From Hemerocallis citrina (Eukaryota; Streptophyta; Magnoliopsida; Asparagales; Asphodelaceae): DNA of 64,000 nt. The stretch's first letter is position 1. Each line of letters starts with the position of its first letter. Position numbers and translations under genes: made by a program. Location: contig CM030362.1 in assembly GCA_017893485.1 (NCBI GenBank), forward strand, positions 263,304,255 through 263,368,254, written 5' to 3'. Of this stretch, positions 1 to 12,464 are shown piece after piece. The notes under the pieces are model-generated. The model was not told the DNA's origin. It searched no databases and saw only the letters and a list, made by a program, of their open reading frames with translations.

Positions 1-1222
1 AAATTACATGCATAACCAATGGTCATTAAATTTACATTTCCAGAAACTAGACACCATCATGTATAACATGGAAAAAAGATCACATCCAGATTCCAAGTAT
101 TCAATGATTTCTGCCTATTATAAATATGCATAAAAGTTATACTATTCTTCAGTCACTGCCATGAATACTCCTACTTAATTAATTTTGAAAATGCATCCAA
201 TGTCGTCCAAATAATTTCAATATTTTTTTTAGATTCTAGAATCATGCATGATGTCATGGTAAAAATTTCAGAAGTAGATCATGTATCAATTAATTCTAAG
301 AATTCCCACAAGTTCAGATTCTATAATAGACAGAACCAGTATCTGCCTTACGACCCAGTTATCAAAATTGATTTTTATTAAAGTACCAAAATATATTAAA
401 AAAGTCCGACATAAATCATGTAGCTTCTAGACATACATAAGATCATGCTATAAAAATTTCATGATCAAATTCCATCTATGTTGCTCTCTGCAAATTTGGG
501 AACATAGCATGCAATTATGTTTTTCTGTTTCAGTTTCAGATTCCAAACAAACTACTTCTAATCAATCATCCTCATGCTACTATTACTCATTTCTTGCAAG
601 AAATCAAACAAGAAGAACAAGAACAGGGTTTAGAGAGCTCCCCACCCTTGAGTGTTGTTTGAGAAGAAAAGAATAACTTGGCCTTCCTCCTTGATTCCTC
701 CTCCAAAGCTCTTGATTTTCCTCTTTATCTTGCCTTCTTTCACTCTCTCCTTTTCTCCTCTTTTTTTTCTAAAAATTTCATAACTGAATGAGAGTGAAAG
801 GGAGGGGTTTAATAATGAAGTGAGGAAAGTGAGGGGTGCAAGGGGGGTTAGCCGGCCTAAGGGGTAGTAGGGGTGAGGTGGCATGGTGGTTTCTCCAAAA
901 CTAGCTTCTAATAGCTCATGGTTTTGGGGGATATTTTGCATGGTTGAAATTTTTAGACTTTGATCAAGATGAGATGAGAGATCAGAGGTGGGATTTAAGT
1001 GCATGCAAAAAACTATCCATTGTAGTACCATATAATTAAATATTTGCATATGTATCACCGTCAAAACTAGTATATGTACTAGTGTCAGTTCTCTCATTCC
1101 CGTGCACCACCGTGAACGCAACCATTCACATTCATATAGAAAAATACATAATCGCGTGCAAATCTAAACTATACACGAAGTATAATGCAAAATAGTTATA
1201 TGCTATTTTGTGGGATGTTACA
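1..1222 (-). mobile_element. 3' LTR (partial) of gag-only LTR element E
   Basis: This stretch matches 31650-32876 closely along its length, including the shared TC-rich block near 700 and the end gatgttaca. Read on the minus strand it begins TGTAACATCCC at 1222, directly after a polypurine tract, so it is the 3' LTR of a minus-strand element whose 5' LTR is 29349-32876. Only about the first third of the LTR is in the window. The two copies differ by scattered substitutions and small indels. Confidence 0.88.
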
Positions 1223-1237
1223 TTACTCCCTCCTTAG
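1223..1237 (-). other. Polypurine tract of element E
   Basis: On the minus strand this reads CTAAGGAGGGAGTAA and abuts the TG of the LTR ending at 1222. A purine-rich tract immediately upstream of the 3' LTR is the plus-strand primer site of LTR retrotransposons. Element A has an almost identical tract (CTAAGGAGGGAGAG), which supports a close relationship between E and A. Confidence 0.82.
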
Positions 1238-1384
1238 AATCATGCTGTCCCTAGAATGACGCTATGGGTAAAAATAACAGATAATCATCAATGATCAGGA
1301 GATACTTTCCTTGATCATCTCCAATTCCTCGAGGAACATCCTAGTCAAATGACTCTTAAATTGCTCAATACATGCTCACAAGCC

Positions 1385-2110
1385 TCAATTGCTCAACGCA
1401 TCCTTCCATCCTGGAGATCAATCTCATCATGTGGATAATTTTGGGGCGTGCCTTATCCCGCATCCACCGTACTGGAGATGAATCACCTTGGGGGATGTCA
1501 CTCTCATCTCAAAATACTGGGGATCAATCCCACTCCATAGACTATTCTGGGCCCCATGACATGAACTCCCCTTGAGTGTTGTTTTCATCCCGAAATACTA
1601 GAGATCAGTTCCTCTCCACAGATCATTCTGGGGCCTATTTCATCCCTCGTCTGGAATACTGGGGAATATCTCACTTCGTGAGTCATTCTAGAGTCCTCAC
1701 TTATCCTTGAATTTCTTCGTGGGTATTACTCTCGTCCTCAAAATACTGGAGATCAATCCCACTTCACAAAACATTCTGGGGCCTATTTCATCCCTCGCCT
1801 GGAATACTAGGAAATATCTTGCTCTTTGGATAATTCTGGAGTCAATGTCCCACAAACCTGCTTGTGAATGTTGCTCTCGTCCTTGGAATACTGGAGATCA
1901 ATCCCACTCCACAGAACATTCTTGGGCCTCATTCATCCCATGTTCCGAAATACTAGGGAATATCTCGATCCATGGATCATTCTGGTGCCAATGCCCATAA
2001 TCTTCCCCGATGAGCGTTGCTCTCGTCCCTGGAATACTGGAGACCAATTCCTACTCCACAGATCATTTTGGGACCTATTTCATCCCTCGTCTGGACTACT
2101 GAGGAATGTC
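1385..2110 (-). repeat. ~145-bp tandem repeat in internal region of E
   Basis: Repeated blocks follow one another with a period of about 145 bp. The landmark (t/c)(g/a)ttnctctcgtcc recurs near 1577, 1722, 1867 and 2013, and again at 27673 beyond the inserted element. Each unit contains two half-units with the pattern aatactgg...cattctgg. More degenerate units extend leftward to about 1385. The array lies between gag and the 3' LTR, is interrupted by element B, and has no pol homology. Open frames through it are not credible genes. Confidence 0.8.
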
Positions 2111-2213
2111 TGTAACCCCTGTTTTTCGTTTTTCGTATTCTTGGTGTATTTTTTTCTTCTTTCTTGAGTATTTATACTCTCCTTGTATTTTGGACCGTAT
2201 ATTGATTTTTTTT

Positions 2214-2266
<53 letters not shown>

Positions 2267-3062
2267 TTTGTTCATTTTGATCTTCTTGTGATTTATTTTT
2301 CTGTCCCTTGATTTGTTTTTTATCGTTATTATTATTTCGCTCTTCATTGGTTCTTGCTCTCTTATTTTGTTTTTGTTGAGTTCTCGTGGTGTTTTGGTTG
2401 CAAATGCTATTGCTATTCATATTGCTTTTGATCCCTAATTAACTACCAAGGCCAAATTTGCCTACAACCATATTTTAAATCCGATGCAAATTTTGACTCG
2501 TGTGTGATGTATGTTTGATGAGTATTGTCTCTATAGTGCTATTAACCATAGTTGCCTCACGACACAAATTTGACATGAAACAACTTAGGTTTTGACCGTT
2601 CTTGATCTGATTATATTTGTGAGATAATTGTGAGAATTTGGGTGTTTATATGGATCCATGTGATATACTTGTTGTGGACATGCTATATAGCCTATTTCAT
2701 GATGTTTGGACACTTAGTAGACTCTATAACATGTTTGGTTGTGTTTGGAATGAGTTTCGTATGTTGTATGTTGTATGTTGTATGTTGTTTTGTTGTTGAG
2801 GGGAAAATCTGTATTTTGTCAGTGATCAGTTTTGATTGGTATTTTAGACCATATTAAGGTCAGTATCTTGATGTGTCTAATTTTTATACAAATATTTGTA
2901 CTAATTTACCCATTAAAATTGCTTGTATTCGTCTATATTATGTTTATAATTGATCTTATTTCTATAAGATTTCAATGAATTAATTATTTTTGAAGAAATA
3001 AGATTTTTGATGCAAAATTTGAAGATTTTTGGAAAAAATCAACAAACGAGGAAAAACTATTG

Positions 3063-3096
<34 letters not shown>

Positions 3097-6000
3097 GAAT
3101 TTTAATTTGCCAATTGTGCTGAAAGTGCAATAAACAATTTTGAAAAGGGTTTAAATGAGCTAATACGATTTTTAGTTAGTTTAATTAATTTTAAACTAAT
3201 TAATTTTACTTTTATTTTATTTTTAAATCCTAATTTCTGATTTTATTTTGTGTGTGCAGCACGTGTTGGAAGAAAAAGGAAAGAGAAGAAAAAGAAGAAA
3301 GAAATAAAGAGCAAATCAGGGAAGAAAATGAATAAGTGAAAAAGAGGGAATTTTTCTGCAAAAAAGTAAATCCTAATTCTTCTTTCCATTTGCCTATAAA
3401 TACATACCAAGGTACGCACATCAGAGACCAAGAGGTGACAGCTGTTAAAAGGAATTTTTTTTTATAAAAGACAGAGAGAGAGCAGAACAGAAGGAGAGAG
3501 AGGGAGAGGTCTGACATGGGCAGAGGTCTGGTTTCTTGCGCACGCGGCTCGAGGCGGCGCTAGGAATTGACAGGCTGACGTGACGAAGACGTGACGGCCA
3601 GCAGGTGACGCGACGTGACAGCACCTGACAGGCAAACTGTTCCTGGGTGCTGACTCGGCAAGCAGGACAGGTGGAAGTGGGCCAGACGCCTCTACTGTGC
3701 ACACATGGCGTCAGCCCAAGGAGGAGACAGAAGCAGCACGCGGTTGGAGGCGTGCTGACTTGACGTTTTGCTGCTGACGGCATGCGGCTCGGAACTCATA
3801 GACGACAAATAGTAGAGAATTGATTTTGCTTTCCAGAACGCGGTTCGAGGCTATTCGGTTTGCAATTTCTTTTAAAAAGCAGTCTCTTTTTGTATCTCTT
3901 TTCCTTTTCTAATTTTAATCATGCAATCTAAGACTGTATTTGTTAGTTGCAAAACCATTATGAACTAATTTTACTTTTCTAGGGCTAAGATGTAGCCTAG
4001 TTTTGATAACACAATTTTAATTCCTTATTATTGTTCTATTTTTCCATGGTTGTGTGTTGATTTTTATTCTTAATGCGTACAATTGGTGGAAAGACATTTG
4101 TATGATCTATTAAATCATGAAGAGACCGTACTGGTAATTTGTGATTAATAAAAATTAAACATTGTTATAAGAGCGAACTGCTATTAATGTGATCGTTAAG
4201 AAATCCATAGATCTTAATGAATTTTCAATTGGTAATTTATGGATGAACTATGAAAAATAATTAGTTGAGAATAATTTTGATATTGCTTGAGAAAGAATAT
4301 TGAATAAATTGGGAATTTTGGTCTACAACTTAGAAAAATAATTTTTTATTCATATGGAATTATAAATTGTGTGGGATGAACTAGGTGAAATCAAAATCCC
4401 TAGAATTTATTTTGCAATTAACAAATCACAAAAATTTCACAGCCCGTTCCCACTTCATTAATTTAGTTGGTTTTCTTTAGATTAGTTTAATTTAGTTGTT
4501 TTATCCTTTATTAATTTCGATCTTCCAAATAGTGATTAATCTAGTAATATCGGTACTCAATAAAATAATTAGTCCCTGTTGGTTCGACACTCTTTTCACT
4601 AAAACTATACTAGTTGCGATTTTGTACACTTACAAATATTCACATCATATCTTAACTTCAGCATTAAACATGATTTTTAGAGAAACCTGTCTTCTTTGCA
4701 AATTTTCTAACAGAGATCGATTTCATTTTCGTATGTGTGAGATATGATTGTTTTACTACAGAGGTGCATTATATTTCCAGATTTCATTTCTTGATGATTT
4801 CAATGACTAAACTAATTTGATACTAGTGCTAAGCATATTATTTTGATCTGAAATTTTGCACAGTATTTCTATACCCATTTAGGGATTACCCGGAGTTATG
4901 GTGGATTTTATTGATGAGTTTTATATACCGTTTCATGCTTATTCATAAAAACTATACTTGTTAGATTTTGCTCGCTACTCTGAAAAGATTTGTATTTTCG
5001 CCTTAATTCCTTTTTCTGTATGAAAAATATTTATGAAATATGAAGGTTAGCTTATTTTGTTTATTTTCATCTTCCTTTGACGGATCTAGATTTCGTTTCA
5101 CGGTTTGCGAGATATTACAGTTTTTGTACAGCATTGTTGGGAATTTCAGATTTGCCAAACTATCGTTTCTTGATGTTTTCTGATTTTTTTTTGGTTAAAC
5201 TAATCTTACTGGAAAATTTTGAAACTTTATATCCTGATACTAGACATATAGGGAAATACCCCAGATTTTTCTTGGATTTATTTGAGGTGTTTTGATGCTG
5301 TTTTCCTAACTGTGAATTCGATTTACTGATTTCTGACTGAACGTATTTTCTGGTTTCAAATCAGTTTTGAGTTATATTTTTCTGAAACACTATATAACTT
5401 ATATGTATTTTCTGGATTCGGTTGGAAGTCTATTTTCCAGATTCTCTGACAGATCTCGATTTTGATATTTGTGGTAACGTGAATAGCTGTTTTAGTATTG
5501 TACTGTCGTGCTGTCCTGAATTAGGAAGTACCCTATTTTGTTCTGTTATGTGACTATCTTACCATCTGTACATGCTTATCGGTTATTCTGAACTTGTGGG
5601 TCAACATATCATAATAGATTTACTCTGTTTCATGCACATACACATCTTTCTGATAAAAATTATAAAATGATCAAGCCGGAGTTTATGGGAAAGATCTAGT
5701 AGTGGGAAAGCATGAAAATATGTACTTAGAACGAGGGCCCGTATTTCCCATATGATTATCCGTGATCTGTTATTCTATACCCTGTCTACATTACTTCCTA
5801 TTGAAAGGTGTAGGAAAGAAGAGAACTACAGGTTCTGTCTGTCTGTCTGGATTTTGCATCTGATATCTGTCTGTCTACCCTGAGTACAAGGCCCTATATG
5901 ATCCCCTACGAAATCTACAAACGTAATTGTTTGAATGTAGCAACCATATTATAAAAGGATGGCACATGAAGTGCTACCTAGTTAGTAATTAATACAAGAC

Positions 6001-6757
6001 TTATAAGAATCTAAATCTGTATCTGACATCTGTTTCTATATCTGTATCTGATATCTGAATCTGTTATCTGTATCTGCTATCTGATTACCTGATTATCTGA
6101 TTATCTGTTATCAGTCTGATACTATCATTTGACACTATTATTTAACACTATCCGTATATCTGTCTGCATGTTATTTGACTTTTGACACTTGACACTTGTT
6201 AGTATACCATGCCTGTTGATTCGGTTATACCATGCTATATCTGTTTCTGCTATTATTTTAGTTGTTTAGTTTTCCACGTACATGTATCCTGCATTGCAAG
6301 CGGCCCGTAACTTGCATTGACGGGCACTTGTTTTTTTTTTCCTTCTCCTACAATTTATTGATTGCAGATCAGGATGGTTGTTTGCCCGATGGTATTGGAG
6401 ATTTGAAATATTAGTGCTGGACTTCTTTTTGCTATTATTATTATCTGTTGCTTTTGAACGATGTATTTGAGTACTTGGATTTTATTTGTATTTGGGCAAT
6501 GTGACCCAGGATATTAACTTGTTTGGATCTGTTTATTTGAGACTATTATAATAACGAATTTCAATTAATTTCTTTTGGCACTTTATTTTGTTTTGAGATA
6601 TATATATCTGTGTGAGGATGATTCTTTTGGCTTCTGACTCTGATTATTCTGAGATTTGTTGTAAAGATTCTGAATAGCGTATGGATGATGCAAATCATTC
6701 GCTGGGTTGAGTCGCGTATCCGTATTCCATATTATTTTTGGGAAGCAGGGCGTGACA
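2111..6757 (+). mobile_element. 5' LTR of element B
   Basis: It runs from TGTAACCCC at 2111 to CGTGACA at 6757, followed by the PBS. It aligns with 25077-27616 but is structurally different. It carries the inserted solo LTR (2869-4647), lacks about 0.6 kb present at 25414-26048 of the 3' copy (including the TATA-like region), and retains about 1.2 kb missing from the 3' copy (about 5350-6280). That retained part contains a run of degenerate ATCTG repeats at 6010-6120. A (TA)n run lies at 2216-2262. Confidence 0.88.
2869..4647 (+). mobile_element. Solo LTR, Athila/Tat-type, inside LTR B
   Basis: It is absent from the equivalent point of the 3' LTR of B (after 26405), where tatct occurs once; here tatct flanks the insert at 2864-2868 and 4648-4652. 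The termini form a perfect inverted repeat, TGATGTG...CACATCA. The last 900 bp resemble 60785-61474 (shared blocks around the gatgtagcctag and cttaatgcgtacaatt motifs and the cgattttgt end), which precedes an Athila-type PBS and gag. No internal region remains, so it is a solo LTR left by unequal recombination. An (ATT)n run is at 3065-3096. Confidence 0.88.
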
Positions 6758-6767
6758 AAGCTTTTAG

Positions 6768-6780
6768 TGGTATCAGAGCC
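6768..6780 (+). other. Primer binding site of element B
   Basis: TGGTATCAGAGCC is complementary to the 3' end of plant initiator tRNA-Met, the usual primer of Ty3/gypsy chromoviruses. It lies 10 bases after the LTR end. Confidence 0.9.
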
Positions 6781-6894
6781 CAGGTTTGGCTAATGTATTA
6801 GTTACCAAATATATTAGACAAGCTTGGCTCATACTGGGATCTACACAACATTTCATCAACCACACACACACACATATATATATATATATGCAAA

Positions 6895-8133
6895 ATGAAA
6901 TTTTTACCAACTCGGATCCGAATGCTGATTGTTTTGATTTTTGTGCAGACTATTACTCGTAGGGGTCCTTCTCAGTCTCAGCCTGATTCGATTGAGGCTG
7001 TCACTACCGTGCTCGAGCGGCTGATTAATCAGCAGAAGAACCACAGTGATCTAGTGATGTCTGCTCTGGAAGCTTCTCAGGTCAGATTCCCGCTATGCCT
7101 GTGCAGGCTGCTCTTCTGCCTCATCCAGGTATAGTCACGGATTTCATGAGGCTGCATCCCGGTCATTTTTTCGGCACTGAGATGCCTTCAGAGGCTGAAC
7201 AGTGGTTGATCTAGACTGAGCGCTTGCTGTCAGCGGCTCGTGTTACCGAGGCTGATAGGGTGGATGTGGTTTCCATCCAGTTGATGGATCTGGCTCATAT
7301 CTGGTGGATGGCCGAGTCCGAGCGACTTAAGAGGCCTATTGCTTGGGCTACCTTCACTCGGGGATTCTTAGAGAAATTCTTCCCCAGTAGTACTCGAGTT
7401 GAGATGGAGCAGCAGTTCCTGGCCCTTAAACAGGTCAAGTCATTATTCTATTTTGGAATTTATTACATAATTGTTCAACAATATTGTAACATGGGACTTC
7501 TTGCAACAGGGTTCTAGGTCTGTAGATGAGTATGCCGCTGAGTTTACTAGACTTAGCCACTTCGCTGCCATTCTTGTGGCTATCGAAGAGGATATGGCTC
7601 GTAGATTCACGAATGGGCTTGAGCAGGATATCAAAAGGCATCTTGTCTCTCTCCATTTGCATACTTATGCTGAAGCGCTTGAGGCAGCTCAAGCTCAGGA
7701 GTAGGCTCGTGGTGGTTCGACTTCTTCTCAGCGGACTGTTCCCACTGCTGTTGCTAGGCCTTCTGTTGGTCTTGTTCGGAGGCCTATGCATGCCCATCCT
7801 GTTAGGGCAGCTCCGTATCCTTCAGCTGGTTTTCCGAGGAGTGGTTTCTGCAACTTTTTCCAGATCTCTGGGCATGAGCGTAAGAACTGTTTCCGTGCCT
7901 CTTGCAAATATTTTAGGTGTGGTTCTACCGATCATTCTGTGTGGGATTGCCCACAACAGCTTGTGGCTCTTCCAGCTAGGGGTCCTATCCAGTAGGCAGC
8001 TCCTGCTTGTGGTCCAGTTTGGCCACCGCTTCCTCCTCAACAACAGATTGCCTGTCAGAGGGCCGTTGTTCTGAGGAGAGGTCAGGCTTTCAACTTGACT
8101 ACTGTAGATGCTAAGACAACTGAAGGAGTTATG
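6895..8133 (+). pseudogene. gag of element B, decayed
   Basis: This encodes the capsid/nucleocapsid polyprotein that packages the element's RNA. Readable pieces in order are a Gln/Ser-rich N-terminus (to about 7090), a capsid segment starting FMRLHPGHFFG (about 7147), an LKQ-GSRSVDEY junction around 7431-7530, and two zinc-knuckle-like motifs at about 7843-7960. In the first knuckle the second Cys is replaced (CNFF); the second reads CKYFRCGSTDHSVWDC. There is a frameshift near 7090 and stops at about 7213, 7702 and 7993, each explained by CAG to TAG. A 76-base GT...AG segment (7434-7509) interrupts the capsid in phase. The start is uncertain because the upstream ATG precedes a splice-acceptor-like stretch. 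Confidence 0.8.
7434..7509 (+). other. Candidate spliceosomal intron in gag of B
   Basis: The sequence is CAG|GTCAAG ... TTGCAACAG|GG. Removing it joins codons ...AAA CAG to GGT TCT AGG in phase and restores the continuous capsid reading LKQGSRSVDEYAAEF. The segment is AT-rich unlike the coding sequence around it and has in-frame trouble on both sides if retained. It could also be a neutral insertion with no direct duplication that I can see. Confidence 0.55.
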
Positions 8134-8297
8134 GTAGGTATATTTTGCTTCTGTTGTTTTGTTGCTTTCTCTTTTTGTTCTTTTCTTTTTTTTCTTTTGG
8201 TCTTGCTTTATTTCTTTCTGTTATCTTCCTGCATCGTTATTTTTCCCTCACCCTTGATTGTCTGCTTTTTCTTTTCTCCTTGTCTTTGATTCCTTAG
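8134..8297 (+). other. Possible second intron-like insert between gag and protease of B
   Basis: A T-rich 164-base stretch runs from ATG|GTAGGT to TCCTTAG|GTG and separates the gag tail from a protease-like reading (VVLVCSFPTHVLFDS). The downstream reading resumes two bases out of phase, so either a second indel exists or the splice interpretation is wrong. Confidence 0.3.
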
Positions 8298-10326
8298 GTG
8301 TCGTCCTTGTTTGCTCTTTTCCTACCCATGTTCTTTTTGATTCTAGGGGCAACCCATTCTTTTGTCTCCTCGTGATTTGTTGCTCGCCATCAGTTGGTTT
8401 GCAGCAACATGTCTGAGGCTTGGAACATTTTGACAAGTGGTGGTGTTATCATTTGTTTTCGTGAGTGCAGGCAATATCCAGTTGTTATTACGGACACAGA
8501 TTTCAAAGCCAACCTGATTATAATTGGGAATTCAGGATTCTACATCATTCTGGTTATGGATTGGTTGGGTGAAGCCCTTGCCATCATTGATTGCCGTGCC
8601 AAGAAAGTTGTTTTTAGAATTCCAGATCGAGCAGAATTTGAGTTCCATGTCGAGGAGTCTTCCCTTAGCCGAGCAAAGACTGCAGTGGTACAGGTGGATT
8701 GTGCGATGGAATTGTACTCAGGCTGTGAGGCTGCGCCTCTAGTAGTTCGGGATTTCTCGGATATTTTTCCAGATGAGTTGCCTGGCTTACCCCCTGATAT
8801 GGATGTGGAGTTCGATATTGATGTTCAGCCTGGTACTGCACCGATATCGAAGAGTCCCTACAGGATGGCACCGGTTGAGCTAGCAGAGCTTAAGGTGCAG
8901 ATTCAGGAGTTGCTTGATTTGGATTTCATCAGACCAAGTGTTTCGTCTTGGGGTGCTCCGGTCCTTTTTTTCAACAAAAAGGATGGTAGTCGTCGTCTGT
9001 GCATTGATTATCGGGAACTAAAAAGTGTTACTGTGAAGAACCGGTATCCCTTACCCAGGATCGATAATTTGTTTGACCAGTTGTGTGGGGCTGCTGTTTT
9101 CTCGAAGTTGAATCTTCGTTCTGGATATCATCAAGTCAAGTTCGGATATACAGAAGACTGCATTCAGGACTAGAAATGGGCATTATGAGTATCTTGTGAT
9201 GCCGTTCGGGGTCACTAATGCGCCAGCTGTATTCATGAGTCTTATGAACCGGGTTTTCTCTCAATTCTTGGATAGATTTGTGGTGGTCTTCATCGATGAC
9301 ATTCTGGTATATTCTCGAAATTGCGAAAATCATGCTGAGCATCTTAGAGTGGTTTTGCAGACTTTGAGAGAGAATCGGCTCTATGGAAAACTTAGCAAGT
9401 GCGAGTTTTGCTCGACAGGGTTTCTTTCCCAGGGCACATCATTTCTGGCGACAGTGTTTTTGTAGATCCTTCTAAGATTATTGCTGTGAAGGATTGGCCT
9501 AATCCGAAGTCAGTTTCCAAAGTGCGGAGTTTTCTTGGTCTCGCTGGCTATTATCGAAAATTCGTCCAAGATTTTTCAAAGATTGTAGGGCCATTAACTA
9601 AACTGACAGGAAAGGATCAGAAGTTTTGTTGGTCTGGTGAGTGCAATGAGGCTTTTGTTGAGTTGAAGAACAGATTGACATCAGTGCCTATGTTGACTAT
9701 TCCAGTTGGTTTAGACAGATTTGTAGTTCACTTTGATGCTTCAAGTAAGGGTCTTGGAGCAGTTCTTATGCAGAAGGGCTGTGTCGTTGTGTGTGCATCG
9801 AGACAATTGAGGCCGCATGAAAAAAATTATCCTACTCATGACTTTGAGTTAGCGGCAGTGATCTTTGCTTTGAAACTGTGGAGACATTATTTACTTGGAG
9901 ACCGAGTGGAGATCTTTACAGACCACAAAAGTCTCAAGTACATTTACAGAAGGAATTAAACATGAGGCAAAGCCGATGGTTGGAGCTTATGGCCGATTAT
10001 GACATCAGTTTGCAATACCATCCTAGTAAAGTAAACTTGGTGCCAGATGCTTTGAGCAGGAGACCGGCAGTTATGGTTCTTACTCTGCAAAGTGATCTCA
10101 TTGAGCAGATGAGGAGGTTGGATTTGGAGATTTTGTTGCCGAGTTCTGGTCAGAGTTGTCTTGTGCTCCAGCTTCAGTCTTCTCTTGTTGATCAGATCAA
10201 AGAGGCTCAGGCTGGTGATGCACAGTTGCAGGGTTTTCGAGCTGAGGTTGAGTCTGGATCCAGAACGGACATGGTCATTCATGCCGATGGTTCGCATCGT
10301 TTTGGTTCCTGGTTGTGTGTCCCTAA
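8298..10326 (+). pseudogene. Protease, reverse transcriptase and RNase H of element B
   Basis: The protease active-site region VLFDS (about 8330) is followed by a one-base disruption. The protease tail has [13 protein letters not shown] (about 8555). RT begins at [18 protein letters not shown] (about 8743) and has [20 protein letters not shown] and the catalytic FIDDILVYS at about 9292-9318. RNase H has [19 protein letters not shown] and FTDHKSL (about 9725-9945), then the connection to VPDALSR. Frameshifts are seen near 9150, 9405 and 9945. The reading stops at CVPK, where the Harbinger-like element is inserted, and continues as [10 protein letters not shown] at 23686. Residues match element F very closely. 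Confidence 0.9.
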
Positions 10327-11509
10327 GGGGGCATTTTGTACAAGGATTTTCTTTTATTTCCTGGGAATCATAAATCCTGGGATTTATGATTCCTAGGAAT
10401 CATAAAACATGTTTGGTAGGTCTTAAACATATCTGGGAATGTTAGTTGGAAACTCAATTTTCTATGTTTGGTTGATCTACATATTACCTGGGAATGTTAA
10501 TCTTATTGTCCAAAATATCCCTCTCATCCTCAAATAACAAAACAAACTATTTAATGAAATACCTAAGTAAAAAAACAGATCGGGTACAATGAATTCTACT
10601 CAGAAAATTCAACTCATAATCCTAATGCTGAAGAGAGCATTCCAAATACCAATAAAAATGCTTCATTCTACATTATAATATCACATTTCAATAACACAAA
10701 TCATTCTGCTGACTGTACAAATCATGATATTTGAGTTTCAAACAATCCACAAAGAACTGATTTAGATCTTCATTCTCTCTGATCTTTCTTTTTCCTTTTT
10801 GATAATCACTCTGATCTTCCTTATACTATAGAACATTTCGTGCACTCATTCCCAAACTTCAAGCTACAATTATTGTTTGTTCACAATTACACTACACCAA
10901 AATGATTACTGGTAAGAGATGAGATGATCAGACTAATCTAATCCATAACTAATTTTGTAATACCCTGAATTTTTATTAAATGAGAAATTGTTGATTTTAC
11001 GTGTTGTGCACGTACAAATTTTTGTATAAATGTTTTCGTATAAAATTATTTTTATAATATGAACAAACAATTGTTTTCTTTCTCTCTCTTTATTTTCTAG
11101 ATGCCTATTTTAAAAAGCCTAAGTTTGTTTTTCTAATTTAAGCCCAACCTAATTAATTAAATATTTTATTTTGACCCATGAGTCTAAAAGCCCACTATTT
11201 TGAAGCCTACAAATTAGTTACCCTTTTAATTGTCATAACTTGTCATGTAGACACTATTAGTAGACAATAAATAAATTTATAATGCACAACTTTTACAAGG
11301 GGAAACTAGTTGGGGCACGTGCATGCACTAGTGTATGCATTGCACACCCTAGGGAGGCCGGATAGTGGCTAGAGAAGAGTGGGGGAGTGAAGTTGAGTTG
11401 AGGGGTGGTTATGAGATCATGGACATTACTAAAACTTTCCTTTTCATCTTGATCCTTGATCTCTAACTCCTTGATTGAATCCTATCCATCTATTCTCATC
11501 CTAAAAGTG

Positions 11510-11517
11510 TATAAATA
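11510..11517 (+). promoter_or_regulatory. TATA box of LTR A (5' copy)
   Basis: TATAAATA followed by CCCC lies about 555 bp into the LTR. The same element in the same context is found at 20103-20110 (3' LTR A), 34904-34911 (LTR C) and 55438-55445 (LTR D), so it is conserved across related LTRs. Transcription would be expected about 30 bp downstream. Confidence 0.65.
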
Positions 11518-12464
11518 CCCCTAGTTTCTTCTCATTTGTACACTACAAATTATTAAGAGAGAAAAGACTAAGTGAGAAAAGATTGAGAAGTGTTAGTGAG
11601 TAAAAGATTAGAGTGTGCTTGTGTGTGTGTTCCCTCAAGAGAAGGCCGGCTATCATCCAAGGAGCATAGGTGGGCTCGGGTTCCAATCAAGCACCAAGGA
11701 GGAGACGTCTGACAACATAATCTAGGAGGAGAATGTAACTTTCTTGCATTTCAGGAGATTCTAGGAGCTTTCATTTCATTTTCTACAAATAGGAGGGTGT
11801 TTCTCATGCTTATAAATCCAGATACCATGCTAGGAATGATTTGATAAAATTACTAAGGAATAACTAGGTGAAATTGAACTCATGTTTGCTTAATTAGAGA
11901 TGAAATGGCAATTTATAGAATGATTGATAAAATGATTGCTAGTTGATAAATTGTGAACTAAAGTGCTAGAATCTTTCATGTTGTCATGCTATGTGTTTGT
12001 GAGTTATGCTTTGTGGAGAAATTTATGTTTATGAGACAAATTGTGATTAAATGCATCATGAAAATGTTGATTTCTTAATTAGAGTAACACTATTGTTGAA
12101 AAGATGGAAATTTGTGTTCTAAAATATTGTAGGTTGTTAATAAGTGAGAGAGTAAAGAAATAAAGTATTTTCGTAGGAATCTAGATTGTGAATTATGTAC
12201 CAATGGAATTTGTTCTCAATGTCAAAATTATGGACATAGAACATACGAAAAAGGACCAAATTGCATGTTTTATAAAGTAAATAATAAGTATAAAAATACT
12301 GGTTTACTGTATATTCATATGGATTAAAATCTGGAAAGTTTTGATTTAAAAAAAGAAGAAGAAAAAAAGAACTAAAAAAAACGTTTTGAGAATTATGAAG
12401 TTGAGAAATGAACAGAGAACTGGGTTATAAACAACCCAACTCCTTTTGAAACAATATGGTCCCT

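Noticed and set aside
2172..2420. Open frames with Tyr-Ile runs across the (TA)n tract in LTR B
   Set aside because: They are produced by a microsatellite inside an LTR and have no domain.
3230..3783. Minus-strand frames in the solo LTR, GC-rich part
   Set aside because: Cys/Ser/Arg-rich, overlapping in different frames and inside an LTR; more like leader sequence of the LTR transcript than a gene.
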